Shown here piece after piece: positions 23,401-34,090 of a stretch of 64,000 nucleotides of DNA. A program made the position numbers and the translations under genes. The DNA is from Engraulis encrasicolus (taxonomy: Eukaryota > Chordata > Actinopteri > Clupeiformes > Engraulidae). Positions within the stretch are counted from its first letter, which is position 1. Each line of letters opens with the position of its first letter. Under the pieces are notes generated by a model. It saw only the letters and a program-made list of their open reading frames with translations. It searched no databases and was not told the DNA's origin. The stretch spans positions 13,391,407-13,455,406 of the forward strand of contig NC_085869.1 of assembly GCF_034702125.1 (NCBI RefSeq). The letters are read 5' to 3'.

Positions 23401-26400
23401 TGTAAAATCTACTTTGTGTCATTTAATTGGGATAAAAACATTATGCTTCATATCAGGGATGATCCATAGGGGGGGCAATCGCCATTCCAACACACCGCCA
23501 TTCAGACAGAATCAATGGCGGTGCGTCGGAATGGCGGAGTGTAACCGATCCATAGCCCATAGCCCAAATAATTAGCCACACCTGTTCTAAGTGAATTAAT
23601 AAGTGAAAAAGAAGCACAAGAAGTTTATACCTTTTATGGTGGTTGATATTTGATTGATGTCAAAGTCGTCATGGTCAGCCACGTCTTGAGGTACTCCAAC
23701 TTTGCTGGAAAAATACTGAGCAAATGCTTGGTCTCCATTTACGCCAGTGGGAGCAGTGGGCGCCGGGCCACTGCTAGTGGGACTACTGGCCGGGTTTGAG
23801 CCAGGCTTAATCATTTGGAAATCCTTGAACATGTCTTTCCCCATCTTTTTCTCCTTTTCACCCAATGGGTCCAGAGTAGTGAAGGCACTCTTTGTCGGTT
23901 GTGGTTCTTTAACCGGTGGCTGAGGAGGTAAGCGTCTGACCGGCTGTTGTCCTCCCATGATCATAGCACCTCCCATGGGCATTGGCTGTTGTCCTACCAT
24001 CATACCACCTGGACCAATTGGGAATGGCTGTTGTCCTACAAACATACCACCTCCAACTGCCATTGGCTGTTGTCCTGCTACCATCATACCACCTGTAACA
24101 ACTGGTCTGTGTTGAAAGTTGTTGGCTGTGGGAGGAGTCGGTTGAGGCCAGGCACCTGGCGGAACCATGGTAGGAGGAGCCTGGCCCCACTGAGGTCCAG
24201 GTGGGACTCCGCCCATTGGAGCACCAAAGTTCGCCCATGGGGTGGGGGTGGGCACAGCACCAAAAGCAGGTGCGGTTTGGACGGGGCCTGGAGCACTGCC
24301 TTGGAAAGGCGATGCAGTTGCAACTGGTCCCCCCCACATTGGAGCGGTCAGTTCTGGAACTGTGGATGGACCTAAAGACGTTGAGAAAATCCAAACAATA
24401 ATGTCATACTCTGGAAATGTTAAGTTGTTTTGTTATGTTGGGGATAATGGCCACTGATAAAGGGAAATAATGGAAGCGTAGAACAGTCAATCGGTAGACA
24501 CTTTGAAGGAGGGTGGCTTGTTTAAGCCCAGTTAAGGCACTTTGCCACATACAACCTGTGCTGTGCTGTGTCGTGTCGAGCTGAGTGGTACTGTTCAGTC
24601 AGTCTGGTTTGTGTTTCCATTACAAACCGTGTTACCCGTAGTATGTTTGGAGTTAAGTTTATACTTTGTCAGGTACGGTAGCATTACTTCACAGGGTTAG
24701 GCTTGTTGATTTTGCAAGACCGACAGATATCTAATAGATTGAAGTAGGGTTTAAATAGTTTGAGCAAGATCATATTTGAATACTACAATGTTGATTTTCA
24801 GCTTTGATTTTAATAGCAAAGTAATGCAGTGTCAAACTAAAGAGAATTCCAAGATAGTTGATCTGGTGGCCACCATGATTGTTTTTTAATTCACTGTTGC
24901 AGGCACCCGCTCAGCTCGGTTCATCCAGCCGAAAAAACGATGGCTGGTTTTCGAGCTGTGCCGTGCTGTACTATATTAATCGAAATGCAGTAAACGGCGG
25001 CAGAGTCATGCTGTGCCGCACCGGGTAGAAAACCGGCAGTGGAAAAAGGCCTTCAGAAAAGTGTAAACATATAGTATATGAGTGAGCAAGGAGATCATCA
25101 TATTTCTTACCCAGACCACTGGTAGGGATGGTGGTGCTGAAAAGCTCAGCTGAGGGAGGTGAATCAACTTGAGTTGTGCCCAAATCCTTTTGTTCCTCTG
25201 GTGCAAACAAGTCTGCTCCAAACAGGTCACTGGAGGGAGGCTAGAGGAAATAATGTTTTGCATTTTTTAAAATGGCTACATTTTACACCCACAAAAATCC
25301 AACCCCCTTTTTAAACACGTTTTTTAAGTTGTCATCTGCATTGCACCAATAAGCACTAAAACAAAATTACTCATTTGCTTTGTGAGTTGGTCGAAAGATT
25401 TTGGTGTTAGAAAAACTAGTTTAGTGCTTGACATACATTGTTTTTGCTTACTAGCCATTTTGGCTTGGGGTTTTCCTGAAACCCAAAAATTTGTGCAACT
25501 GACAAATCGGGCCAAAAATCACAGTGTATGCCCAGTGTTAGGCTAAGTTGGAAATGGAGGCACCTAGAGACACACATATAATATGCCCATACCAAGGTTT
25601 AGAACATGGCATTGTATGTCATGACAAAAAGGCCTGGCATCTGTAAGGGTTAACGTTCGGCGAGAAGGTCGCTACCGTGGAATAGCAGCACGACAGAGAG
25701 AATCTTTAGACCCCGACGCGGAGCGGAGGGGTCTTGTTCTCTCTGAAGTGCTGCTATTCCACAAAGCGACCGAGTCGCCGAAAGTTAACCCGCTTATTAT
25801 ATGGATTTACTTAAATGATTCACACATGGCGGGGACATTTCTTTAGGCCTATTTAATGTTAAGTCAAAAGACTGTTGCTGCGCAAAACAAAACAGTGCCG
25901 TTGTGGAACACCGCTAGGCAACAGCTAGGTAGCCAGGACAACAGGTGTTGTCTATCACAGCAGCTGATTAGAGTCTTGTTGAAAAGTCGCTTTAGCAGTG
26001 AAAAGTCTTGTTGCCATTGACAGCGGTCTGTTATAGACCAACCCGTCCGTTATCGAAAAATAACAGACGTGCGAACGTTGGGGAGCCCCGTTGAAATGAA
26101 TGGAGCATTCGACCGATGACGTCACAACCATATAATAAAATGTGTTAACACATGTGATGCCAAGGGGTGTAAGGATTCATAAAAATAGGAGAAACCATTA
26201 CCACATGGTTAGCTCTTTGGTTAGTTTCTATGGGGAATGGGGGTTGTGGAATGAATCATTTTAACATTGCTGCCTGATTTAAGTGGAACTGTGTTATGGA
26301 TGAGGAGATGATGTGTACAAGACTTACTTTCACTGTGTTTGCTTCATCCGCAAGAAAGAGCAAGGCATCACCACCACCATTCTGAGAAAACAAAATCAGA

Positions 26401-29400
26401 CGGATGTTTAAGATGCAACCGTTATGATTCTGTTGAAAATAGTTACTTTCCTGATAATTTCCTGATGTCAAATCTTGAAACAGTACAAAATGTCTTATCA
26501 TAGCTGTGCTGATGACACTCAAATTTACATTGCTGTCTCTCCAAATGACTGGAGCCCCATTGAGTTGCTGTGCTTATGCATGGCCGTAACTACCATTGAG
26601 GACACAGAGGTCATGGCCTCTGTATTTTTTTCCAGTAATGTAAAATCTATGGAAGATATCAATATCTGATCAAGAATGATAAATTCATTTTACGCCACCC
26701 CCCTTTATCCTCAAGGCAGTGATTAATGAAAACAAACAAGTTTGACTGAAGTGTTTGAAGCATTCTAAATGTACAGTATGCAGTAGCCTACAGTATCTGA
26801 CCCCGGGATTTGAAAATGTCTGGTTACGACCCTGTGCTTTTGCCTTGAAAAAATTACAATTTCAGGATTTTTTTCATTGCACTGGCTAACGAAGGCTCAA
26901 AATGGCCATACAAATATATTATTATTAGTAGTAGGCCTGTTATTAATAGTATTATTAATATTATTATTATTACTAAAAAAGTCTACGAAAGGCAAAAAAG
27001 TTAAATGCATACCTCCTTTACCGCTGCATCATCTGGTTTGACCTTAAGAATATTGAGGACATTAGTACAGAGAAAACACAGAGAATGTTTGCAGTAAATG
27101 TAATGAAAAATTCACTGTATTGGCCCGAATATAAGACGGGGGTCTTATATTCAGGGTCGTCTTACATTCAGGCCAATATGGTAATACTGTACTTAATACT
27201 TAGAAATGGCATTGCACGTATCAATATTTGGGTGCAAAATGAATCATCACATTGACACACAGCCAGCTTCACCACAGTCAGCATTAGTGGTGAGACAGTG
27301 GGTATTTCTCAAAACCTAGTGCAGTGCTCTTCCAAGTGTATCAGCCTAATTAGTCAGGCCCAGTGATTGGATTCTCTTTGGTGAACTCTACGGAATATCC
27401 AATCACTAGGTGTGACTAATAATGAGTATCCAATCACTGAGCGTGACTAATTAGGATGATACACTTGGAATTGCACTAGGTTTTGAGAAATGCCCAGTGT
27501 TTCTCAAAGAGAAGAGACCAATCAAGCACCAAGAACCAAGCACCACAAATTGATGCGGCAAAACAAAACAAAAAACCTTGGGTGTTCTGGGTGCTCATCT
27601 TCTAAGTGTTTAGTGAGATTGGAGGTGTTTCCGCTCATTTGCTCTTTTGCTCATTTGAGGTCAAGCCAAAATACTGCCATATTGTCAATGAGAGGAGTAA
27701 CGATGTACCACGGTGTATCAATAAGATTTATAATATAGAAGTCCATAAAGCAGTGTCTTATACTGTGTATACCCACTCTCAGGGCCAGATTATTCTCGAA
27801 ACCATAGTTGATAGCTACATTAGCTACTTTCTTGTTTGCAATGCAATTTCCCATTGACAACTACCAAAGTTGCCAACTTGCTAACAACTGCGCTTTCGAG
27901 AAACCCAACCCAGGTTAGATATGGCTGCATCCCTGGTTGGCCAAAAGTCAAAAATTGCACAATTGTGACTAGATGCGATGCTGAAAACTCTGTCGTATCT
28001 AGTACAGTTTTAAACCTAGTAAATTTTCCTTCCAGGAGGGCCTACAGCAGCCTAGGGGCCCAGGGTCATTTTAATCCGGCCCTGCCATACCTTGCAGAAC
28101 AGAAGTGAGAACTAAGCAGTGAGTCTTCGCATTCAACCCATGTCTGTGGTTCGACAGCAACTTGAAGTACAGTAATTTCTAAGGTAGGTTTTTGTTTTTT
28201 TAAACATTGTTTTAACATAGCTCCATTATACTACTCCGTATTTACATTTTCCTAATGTGTAGCACCACCCACAGGTTTCCCAATAGCCCAGATCACAGAC
28301 ACAGGTCAAATGTACACTTTTTTCACCTAAAGCGTATGTAATCTAGCAGCACCCACCTCTTCTGGAGCTTGGGATTCTTCTGCTTTCATGTTGAAGACTA
28401 ACTGGAAAAGGTCCTTCAGGTCCACAACTACTGGTTCCGCCTGAGAAGTTAAAGATTCTACATTCAGAATGCATTCAGCAGCAGCTGTATCCCATAGTGT
28501 GGTTCAGGAAAACCACTCACTCACTCACACAGTGCTGTCACAAAAATAGAATGTATTCAAATGTGCCATTGTCACATTTTATGTTTTTATTTTTTTATTT
28601 TTTATTTTTTGGCAAGGGCTATGTTTCCATAACCTGGCTTGCTCTCACCAGATCTGTGTAGTTTCGCTAAGTTTGATTTCATATATTGATTCTAGGTACC
28701 ACTAGGGGTCCCGAACACCAGTTTGGGAACCACTGGTACAGTGTGTATGCTGTTCAATGTCCTCACCTGGTTAGCAGTCTTGATGGCAAAAAACTGATGT
28801 TGTCCCTCAGCACCGCACACATAACCAAAAGCACGGCTGTCTGTCACATCCCTGGCGATGAATGAGATCTTGTTCACTGCATGCTCATGCTCAATCACCT
28901 AACAAAAAGCATGGACCAAAAAAGAAGAATATGGAAGAATCAGTGATTGTCATGACAAATGTCTGCAGAATAATAGCAGTGAATTTAAAAAGGAAATAGT
29001 TATGTCCTTGTACGGTCAGTTCACGGCATATGATACTCTAGTTCAGTGTTTCCCAACCAGGGGTACGGGTACCACTAGGGGTACGCGAGCACACTGCAGG
29101 GGGTACGTGGAAAAAATTAAAAAATGCATGGGGAATAGTCACATTGCCATAATAGAGCATGAGTGAGGGGTACTCATCTTAGGACAAAAAGGCTTAGGGG
29201 GTACACAAGACAAAAAAGGTTGGGAAACACTGCTCTAGTTCAGTGTTTCCCAACCAGGGGTATGTGTACCACTAGGGGTACGCGAGCACACCTCAGGGGG
29301 TACGCGGAAAAATGTGATAATGACAATTGAATAGAGTATAGTCATACTGGGATAAAGGAATATATAGAGAGCATGGGATAGGGGGTACTCATGGTACAAC

Positions 29401-32400
29401 AAAAAGGCTTAGGGGGTACGCGAGTCAAAAAAGGTTGGGAAACACTGCTCTAGTTGACAGCAACGCCAAAAATACTGGATATGAGAAAGATTACGCAAAC
29501 CACGCCCACTCAATGCAAAAGCGTGGGCTCAAGTTGGGTCTCCTAAGGGGGCGTTGTCCCCTCCTTCTTCTTCTATTTTTGAGGTGTTTGCTCAAGACGT
29601 GCGCTACCGCCATCTACAGCGCTAAGGGGACTTGATTTATTCTCAACCTCAGGACTCCGAAGGTCTCCTAACCGAAGGTCTCCTAAAGGGGCGTTCACCC
29701 GACATAAAGTGGATACCGGAAAAGAAACAAAATGACGCTTCTTGGTTACATCCAGTTTCTTTGGCAACGCTGAAGGTGTTACATCATGAGGAGGGCGTGG
29801 CCAGGCTTCATCACTGCCACCATCAGGCTGGAACATTTGTAAGACTTTGTAAAGAAAACACCATTGCAGTAGCCAACTTGGAATTCATATGGAAATTAGA
29901 ATGCATTATTATATTATTATCTATATAATTTCATATAGACTCATAATGCATTATGGTTTAATGTTTCACAATATGTAACAAAGTTAAAAGAATAAAATAT
30001 TATGCTTATGTTATCTTGGGCCTATGCCATGGAATAAAAGTATGCAGTCCCACTTTAAAAGATGGCAAATGTGAAGAAGTTAAAGTGCCAACCCCTGCTA
30101 TATCAGATCTTATTACATGGCTCGTCTTCATTCTCAACACAACCCATTTTCAAATCATTGGGGTATGCAGTTGCACATTAATCAGAAACAAGCACACCTT
30201 AAATGTTGAGTCTGCTACTTTTTAGTGACTCTACGACATCTACTGGTAAATTATTCACCCTGTAGGCTATTCATGAAATGACCTGCAAAAAACAGTGAGT
30301 TGTTTACTTGTGTCTGGCTGGTGTTATTTTCACTGCAACAGCACAGATATTCTAATGGGGCTATACATTACATTACATTACATTACATTACATTACATTA
30401 CATTACACTTAGTTGACACTTTTATCCAAAGTGACTAACAGTTATTTACAGGGTAATGGTTACAGTCCCTGGAACAGTAGGGGATAAGGTGCCTTGCTCA
30501 AAGGCACATCAGCCATGAAGTGTAGGTAGGGGCAGTCATGGGTGAGCGGTTAGGGCGTCAGACTTGCATCCCAGAGGTTGCCGGTTCGACTCCCGACCCG
30601 CCAGGTTGGTGGGGAGAGTAATCAACCAGTGCTCTCCCCCATCCTCCTCCATGACTGAGGTACCCTGAGCATGGTACCGTCCCACAGCACTGGTACCTTT
30701 CGTTGTGTGCAGTGTGCAGTGTTCACTTGTGTGCTGTGGAGTGCTGTGTCACAATGACAACGGGAGTTGGAGTTTCCCAATGGGCTTTCACTTTCTTTCA
30801 CTTTTCACAAGTGTAGTAGAGAGTGGGAGGCTGGGATTCGATTGCCTGATGAAGGTCTAGTACCGAAACGTCGTTTATTAAAGAAAGAACAGCGAAATGG
30901 TCAGTGTGCGGGAGTTTCTTTGAACTAAGGCTGGGATTCGAACCAGCAACCAACAGATGTAAAGCACATCTCCTCAACCACTAGGTCACAGCTGATTACA
31001 TTTCTGATTACAAACCCGGTTTCACTCACCCCAGTTTTCTCATCAATGATTTTAATTCCTGTGAGGGAGATGATAACCCAGATCCGCTGCTTGTGTTTGC
31101 CCTGGGAGCGAGCAGCAATGGCCATTCCCTGTGAAATATAAACAAAAATGTAGAAATTATTTCCTGTGAAATCTGCATAATGCCGGGTATCTACTGTGAG
31201 ATTTTTGGGAATGGGGTCGATTTTTGGTTCAATTGGAGGTCAATCGTGAGTCACGCATCGTGTAGCGTGTGCATGGGGTAACGACAAGCGAGTTCACCTC
31301 ACGACCAGCTACAGGTACTGTATCAGCGTATGGTGGCAAAAAAATCTAAACTGTCTGAAATCCTGGTCGCCCATTTCACAGTCACGACCTGATCTGATCC
31401 TCATCTAATTCACAATATTTGTGGTTTGAAAGACATTTAGGGAGGCAGGTGCTGAAGGGAGGGACATGTGGAACTTACGGCTGCCTTACTAGGCTATAGA
31501 GGCTATTATATAGGAGCATTATTGTGACATGCTTTTGATTGTGAAGCATTTGTAGATTATCATGTCAACATGTTGACCACAGTACATTATTACCCAAAAA
31601 AACACTATAGGGCAAAGGGGTAGGTGCTTTAGCACCTCCTCGTCCCTATGTGTTGTAGTTTGAAAGACCATTTCTCTCTCCACTGAAAACATTCTAGGCC
31701 TACTGTAATTCTAAAATGATAATTAAAGGGTTAGTGAACCTGTTAGCCAAATCAGAAGGTAGTGGACCTGTAGCCTGTCAACTGCATTTCACATGACAGT
31801 CACATGTCTAGGTGCGAATTGAGTGTTGTTAAGGTGTTCACAGATTCCAAAGTCCAGAGTGTGAAAATTATGTCAGTGTTGAACTCAGGCAGGGTGGATT
31901 GTTTTTTTTCATTAACTTAAATTTACCAGGAGAAAAGACAGACATGGATTAATAATCTCTCATTTCAAGGGTGCCCTGGTCAAGCAGCACAAGTAACAAG
32001 ATTTAAACTAGTGTAACATTCAGCACAACTAGCTTTAAAAAAAAAATTTTTTTTAAAGGTGTCAAGGTGTGAATATGAGTTCAGTAAACAGGAAAGAGGC
32101 CATGTACAGTATTTTGCAAACCTTCATTAATCCACCATTTGTGGTCTTTAGAGTGCCATCTTGTGGGTGATGCATGGATCAGCATTAGTAATGATCACTT
32201 TTGCACCTGTGGTGCTTACCATTGTAATTTTGTTTTCCATCCCATATTCAATTATAATAAATAAAGACTTTCATAGCTGGTTATTAGTTAATAACTTGTA
32301 GTTAGGTAGTCACCTACCCCCCACCTGCCAATGTTGGGAATTGAACCATAAAGCTTTGGGTTATCAGCCTGATTAGATGTATTAGCAATACTGCCCATCC

Positions 32401-33824
32401 CTGGTCTTGATCACATGCAAAATTTCATGCTTGTTTCATAATTCCTTTGGTCAATTCTGTGCAACCAATCAATTTCTAATGTCCTTTTCAGGGGCCATCT
32501 TGGAAAATGGGCGTCATATTGAGTGTAAAATCGAGTAGATTTAATTGTCTTGTTCTTGAGCATATAAACTGCCTACATGTCAATTGTCATGTTTGTATCG
32601 TCATTTGCTTGGTCTATTGTTATGTGCGATAAATTCATTTCTAGGGTCTTTTAAATGTGGCAATGTGGCAAATCAAGATATATTTAATGGTATTGGTCTT
32701 GAGAACATACATAGCAGATTTAATACTTGGATCATACTTTGATCAATTCTGTACATCCCAAGCTAGGCCTACTGTAAGCGGTCCCCACTGCAGGGTAATG
32801 ACAACAAACTTCAGACGTTTGTAAAAGAGAGGTTTTTTTTTGCCAAAACGCTCAATGGTCTGCATGTGGCCCAGCAGCATGGTATTCTGACTAATATACT
32901 CTGTAAAACTTAAACAGAGACATCACATGATGCGCATAATGCATGATGAAGGAGACTTGTGTTGTGTCTTCCTTCTTCCACTAGGTGGAGTAAGAGCCTA
33001 GCTCTGCCTTTGGGCCACTATGTATGTCCTGTTGCAAAGTTGATTAGTAGGATTTGTTCCCCACTCCAAACATGCAAGAAAAATGGAAATAAAAATATAA
33101 AAATAAATATGTTAAACACTATTGATCTATCTATTGATCCATTTATTGATCTATCTATCTATGGTAATAAAAAAAAAAATAAAAAAAAAATCTATCGATC
33201 GATCGATCTATCTCTCTATCTATCTATTTCATTAACCTTGATTACACATCATCTCTTTAACAACTCTTCTTTGCTACCGCTACAACAAACTATTTGCATG
33301 TAAGGGCAAAGCCTGAGAGGAAAATCCCTTCGATTTACCTTCAACTTCATCATGGAGTCCTGAGTCATTTTATCACCCCTGGCCTCCGGGACGTCGTCCA
33401 CTCCAATCAGCTTGGCTTTGTACCTCACCCCATCTCCCTGGAACCTGCCCTTTAAGTACTCATTTGTCTTTTCTGGAACTAAAGAAACAAATGTAAGTGT
33501 AAAAAACAGAGTGAAACTCTATAACAAACATCTTCACTAAAAACAAGAGCACACAGACTATCCGATCCACATCCGATTACCAGTTTGGATTGATGCTGTT
33601 GGAAGAGACTGTGAAGTTTAAAAGAAATTCTTTCATACTGTACATCAAAACATGGCTGAGAAGAAGTAAAAAAAAAAAAATGCTTCACCCTTTTTTTTGT
33701 CCTTGGCTGCAGGCGTAGTCCTGATTTCTATCGTAGGTGATGGTGTTGTATCGTCGGGCACAGCCTCAGTGGCAGTGACAGCAGCTTGATCCGTCTCTGT
33801 TGACATGTTGATGTCTAAAGGCTG
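19957..33824 (-). CDS. dab2: dab2, complete coding region (12 exons, 587 aa)
   Basis: Disabled-2, an endocytic adaptor that links NPxY-containing receptors to clathrin and AP-2. Exons: 33689-33806, 33339-33478, 31030-31128, 28767-28898, 28357-28440, 27013-27042, 26328-26381, 25111-25240, 23631-24371, 20504-20596, 20160-20227 and 19957-20031. Phases agree at every junction (1764 nt with stop). The PTB domain occupies about residues 41-185 ([45 protein letters not shown]). Residues 264-509 form a Pro/Gly-rich tail with [13 protein letters not shown] and VADHDDFD, both close to mammalian DAB2. The protein ends DPLGDLFS. Mammalian DAB2 has about 770 aa; the alternatively spliced central segment with AP-2-binding motifs was not found, so this matches the short-isoform layout. 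The 5' UTR joins an upstream exon via an acceptor near 33824. Confidence 0.94.
20160..20227 (-). CDS. dab2: dab2 coding exon 11 (residues 541-563)
   Basis: Encodes [18 protein letters not shown] then APSE; the DPF motif is a typical AP-2 ear-binding signature. Donor GTAGGG. Confidence 0.85.
20405..20499. repeat. (CA)n-(CT)n-(GCAC)n compound microsatellite
   Basis: CA, CT and GCAC blocks follow each other and end next to the dab2 exon 10 donor. Confidence 0.93.
20504..20596 (-). CDS. dab2: dab2 coding exon 10 (residues 510-540)
   Basis: Encodes [20 protein letters not shown] then [10 protein letters not shown]. The phase fits both neighbours. The donor GTCAGC is non-standard after GT, and the (CG/CA)-rich microsatellite 20405-20500 begins only a few bases beyond it. 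Confidence 0.82.
20634..20893. mobile_element. Fold-back MITE
   Basis: The left end TAGGGTAACACTT pairs with AAGTGTAACCCA at the right end. Inner TATGAC/GTCATA motifs are also inverted. It lies in the intron between dab2 exons 9 and 10. Confidence 0.6.
22078..22318. mobile_element. Fold-back element with about 60-bp arms
   Basis: The left arm GGTACACAGTCATAGAGCAC continues to ATTTATTGCTTC (about 22141), and the right arm from about 22256 is its inverted copy with few mismatches. No coding capacity. Confidence 0.75.
22967..23242. mobile_element. MITE with about 45-bp inverted ends and TTAGGG-like core
   Basis: CTAGTTTCACGC(A/C)CGGTCGG ends are inverted copies and continue into GGGGTTGTACTTACGTCTTA. 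The interior 23125-23170 holds several TTAGGG/TTAGGGT units. Confidence 0.72.
23631..24371 (-). CDS. dab2: dab2 coding exon 9 (residues 263-509)
   Basis: The largest exon (741 nt). It is Pro/Gly-rich and holds four consecutive GGM...GQQP-type units (plus coordinates about 23940-24095), then [21 protein letters not shown], and [18 protein letters not shown], a block well conserved in DAB2. Antisense ORFs over this exon are shadows of its repetitive codons. Confidence 0.95.
25111..25240 (-). CDS. dab2: dab2 coding exon 8 (residues 220-262)
   Basis: Encodes [17 protein letters not shown] through TTIPTSGL. Two DLF motifs are candidate AP-2/clathrin contacts. It resembles the ASDIFAPP region of mammalian DAB2. 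Confidence 0.9.
25636..25800. mobile_element. Fold-back MITE, second copy at 48770-48935
   Basis: The two ends are inverted copies around GGTTAAC(G/T)TTCGGC, TGGAATAGCAGCAC and the TCTCTCTG block. The related copy in a polh intron is more diverged and lacks a clear arm. Confidence 0.6.
26328..26381 (-). CDS. dab2: dab2 coding exon 7 (residues 202-219)
   Basis: Encodes [18 protein letters not shown], matching the NGSEALMILDDQ region of mammalian DAB2. Phase 0; donor GTAAGT. Confidence 0.88.
26565..26825. repeat. Dispersed element, second copy at 37340-37608
   Basis: Both copies run from GGCCGTAACTACCATTGAGG to GAAAATGTCTGGTTACG(A/G)CC. The ends (GGCCGTAAC / GGTTACGGCC) are weak inverted repeats, so a MITE is likely. 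Confidence 0.72.
27013..27042 (-). CDS. dab2: dab2 coding micro-exon 6 (residues 192-201)
   Basis: A 30-nt exon encoding [10 protein letters not shown], phase 0, with TTAAG acceptor and GTATGC donor. It fits the charged linker after the PTB helix in mammalian DAB2. Confidence 0.8.
27300..27494. mobile_element. Fold-back MITE, family copy at 53426-53630
   Basis: Inverted arms share TTTCTCAAA(A/G)CCTAG and CCAAGTGTATCAGCCT(A/T)ATT; inner CCAATCACT motifs are also inverted. The second copy at 53426-53630 has the same order and arms. Confidence 0.78.
27915..28090 (+). repeat. Dispersed repeat, second copy at 40107-40370
   Basis: Both copies read TAGATATGGCTGCA, a GCAT/GCAC-AATTGTGAC-like block, AGCCTAGGGGCCC and TTAATC(C/T)GGCCCTG in order. 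Confidence 0.65.
28357..28440 (-). CDS. dab2: dab2 coding exon 5 (residues 164-191)
   Basis: Encodes [19 protein letters not shown] then an acidic [10 protein letters not shown]-terminal helix of the PTB domain. Donor GTGGGT. Confidence 0.93.
28767..28898 (-). CDS. dab2: dab2 coding exon 4 (residues 120-163)
   Basis: Encodes [20 protein letters not shown] through [11 protein letters not shown], the PTB core that contacts NPxY peptides; phase 0 at both ends. Confidence 0.96.
29044..29232 (+). mobile_element. hAT-type MITE, first of a tandem pair
   Basis: Ends CAGTGTTTCCCAACC and GGTTGGGAAACACTG are inverted copies. CTCTAGTT flanks both sides (29036-29043 and 29233-29240). Confidence 0.9.
29241..29447 (+). 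mobile_element. hAT-type MITE, second of a tandem pair
   Basis: Same ends and orientation as the first copy, with some internal differences. It shares the CTCTAGTT at 29233-29240 and has a third CTCTAGTT at 29448-29455. Confidence 0.9.
29490..29745 (+). repeat. Dispersed repeat, copy of 11790-12060
   Basis: See the copy at 11790-12060; this one is slightly more complete at its left end (ACGCCCACTCAATGCAAAAG). Confidence 0.7.
30530..30808 (+). repeat. tRNA-derived SINE (family A)
   Basis: Head GGCAGTCATGGGTGAGCGGT, B box GGTTCGACTCC at about 30584, and the standard body. AAGTGTAG(G)TA flanks it at about 30518 and 30809, a likely target-site duplication. Confidence 0.88.
30842..30927. repeat. 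86-bp insertion flanked by a 14-bp duplication
   Basis: AGGCTGGGATTCGA occurs at 30828-30841 and 30928-30941. Between them is a unique stretch with CCTGATGAAGGTCTAGTACC and CGAAACG. Confidence 0.8.
31030..31128 (-). CDS. dab2: dab2 coding exon 3 (residues 87-119)
   Basis: Encodes [20 protein letters not shown] through IIDEKTG within the PTB domain; phase 0 at both ends. A nested repeat cluster starts about 30 bp past its donor. Confidence 0.95.
33123..33226. repeat. (ATCT)/(ATCG)n tetranucleotide tract with poly-A
   Basis: Interrupted ATCT, GATC and A-rich blocks in the intron between dab2 exons 2 and 3. Confidence 0.85.
33339..33478 (-). CDS. dab2: dab2 coding exon 2 (residues 40-86)
   Basis: Encodes [20 protein letters not shown] through [12 protein letters not shown], the first part of the PTB domain. 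Donor GTAAAT. Confidence 0.95.
33689..33806 (-). CDS. dab2: dab2 coding exon 1 (residues 1-39)
   Basis: ATG at 33804-33806; the exon encodes an acidic, Thr-rich start and the lysine run AAKDKKK, ending one base into codon 40 before GTGAAG. The ATG follows an acceptor-like TTATCCAG by 17 nt. Confidence 0.88.
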
Positions 33825-33929
33825 GATAAAGACAACATATGCAGATATGCAGACAACAGGCATGTGATGTACTGTATATCTACTTTGGAACATTTTGGGG
33901 AAATTGACATTTTTCTATTGGGCATTGCA

Positions 33930-34090
33930 TTGCATTACATTGCATTTTATTAAACCTAGGTTTAAAAGGTATGCTCTCAAAATATTAAAATGGCAAGAAT
34001 TCACACATAGACGATAGGATGTCTGAACAATCATTTCCAATAATAAAATACATAAGTCAAAAAATGGTGCTTACGTCATTTTGCAACAAA
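33930..34090. repeat. Dispersed repeat, copies at 21475-21600 and 15560-15680
   Basis: Shared blocks include TGGCAAGAATTCACACATA and AGG(T)TTTAAAA(A/G)GTATG. The 15560-15680 copy is on the other strand. Confidence 0.65.

Larger units (their letters stand above)
30364..31005. repeat. Nested repeat cluster beside dab2 exon 3
   Basis: An (ATTAC)n tract and TTATCCAAAGTGACTAAC are the usual 3' signature of a teleost retroelement. That element is interrupted by a family A SINE and by an 86-bp insertion with a 14-bp duplication, and resumes at about 30942-31000. Confidence 0.75.

Noticed and set aside
23947..24375. Plus-strand ORF of 142 codons over dab2 exon 9
   Set aside because: Shadow of the repetitive Dab2 exon; no family match and no start context.
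30530..30620. tRNA gene
   Set aside because: A and B boxes are present but the sequence continues into a SINE body repeated at three other sites, and no cloverleaf with acceptor stem closes.
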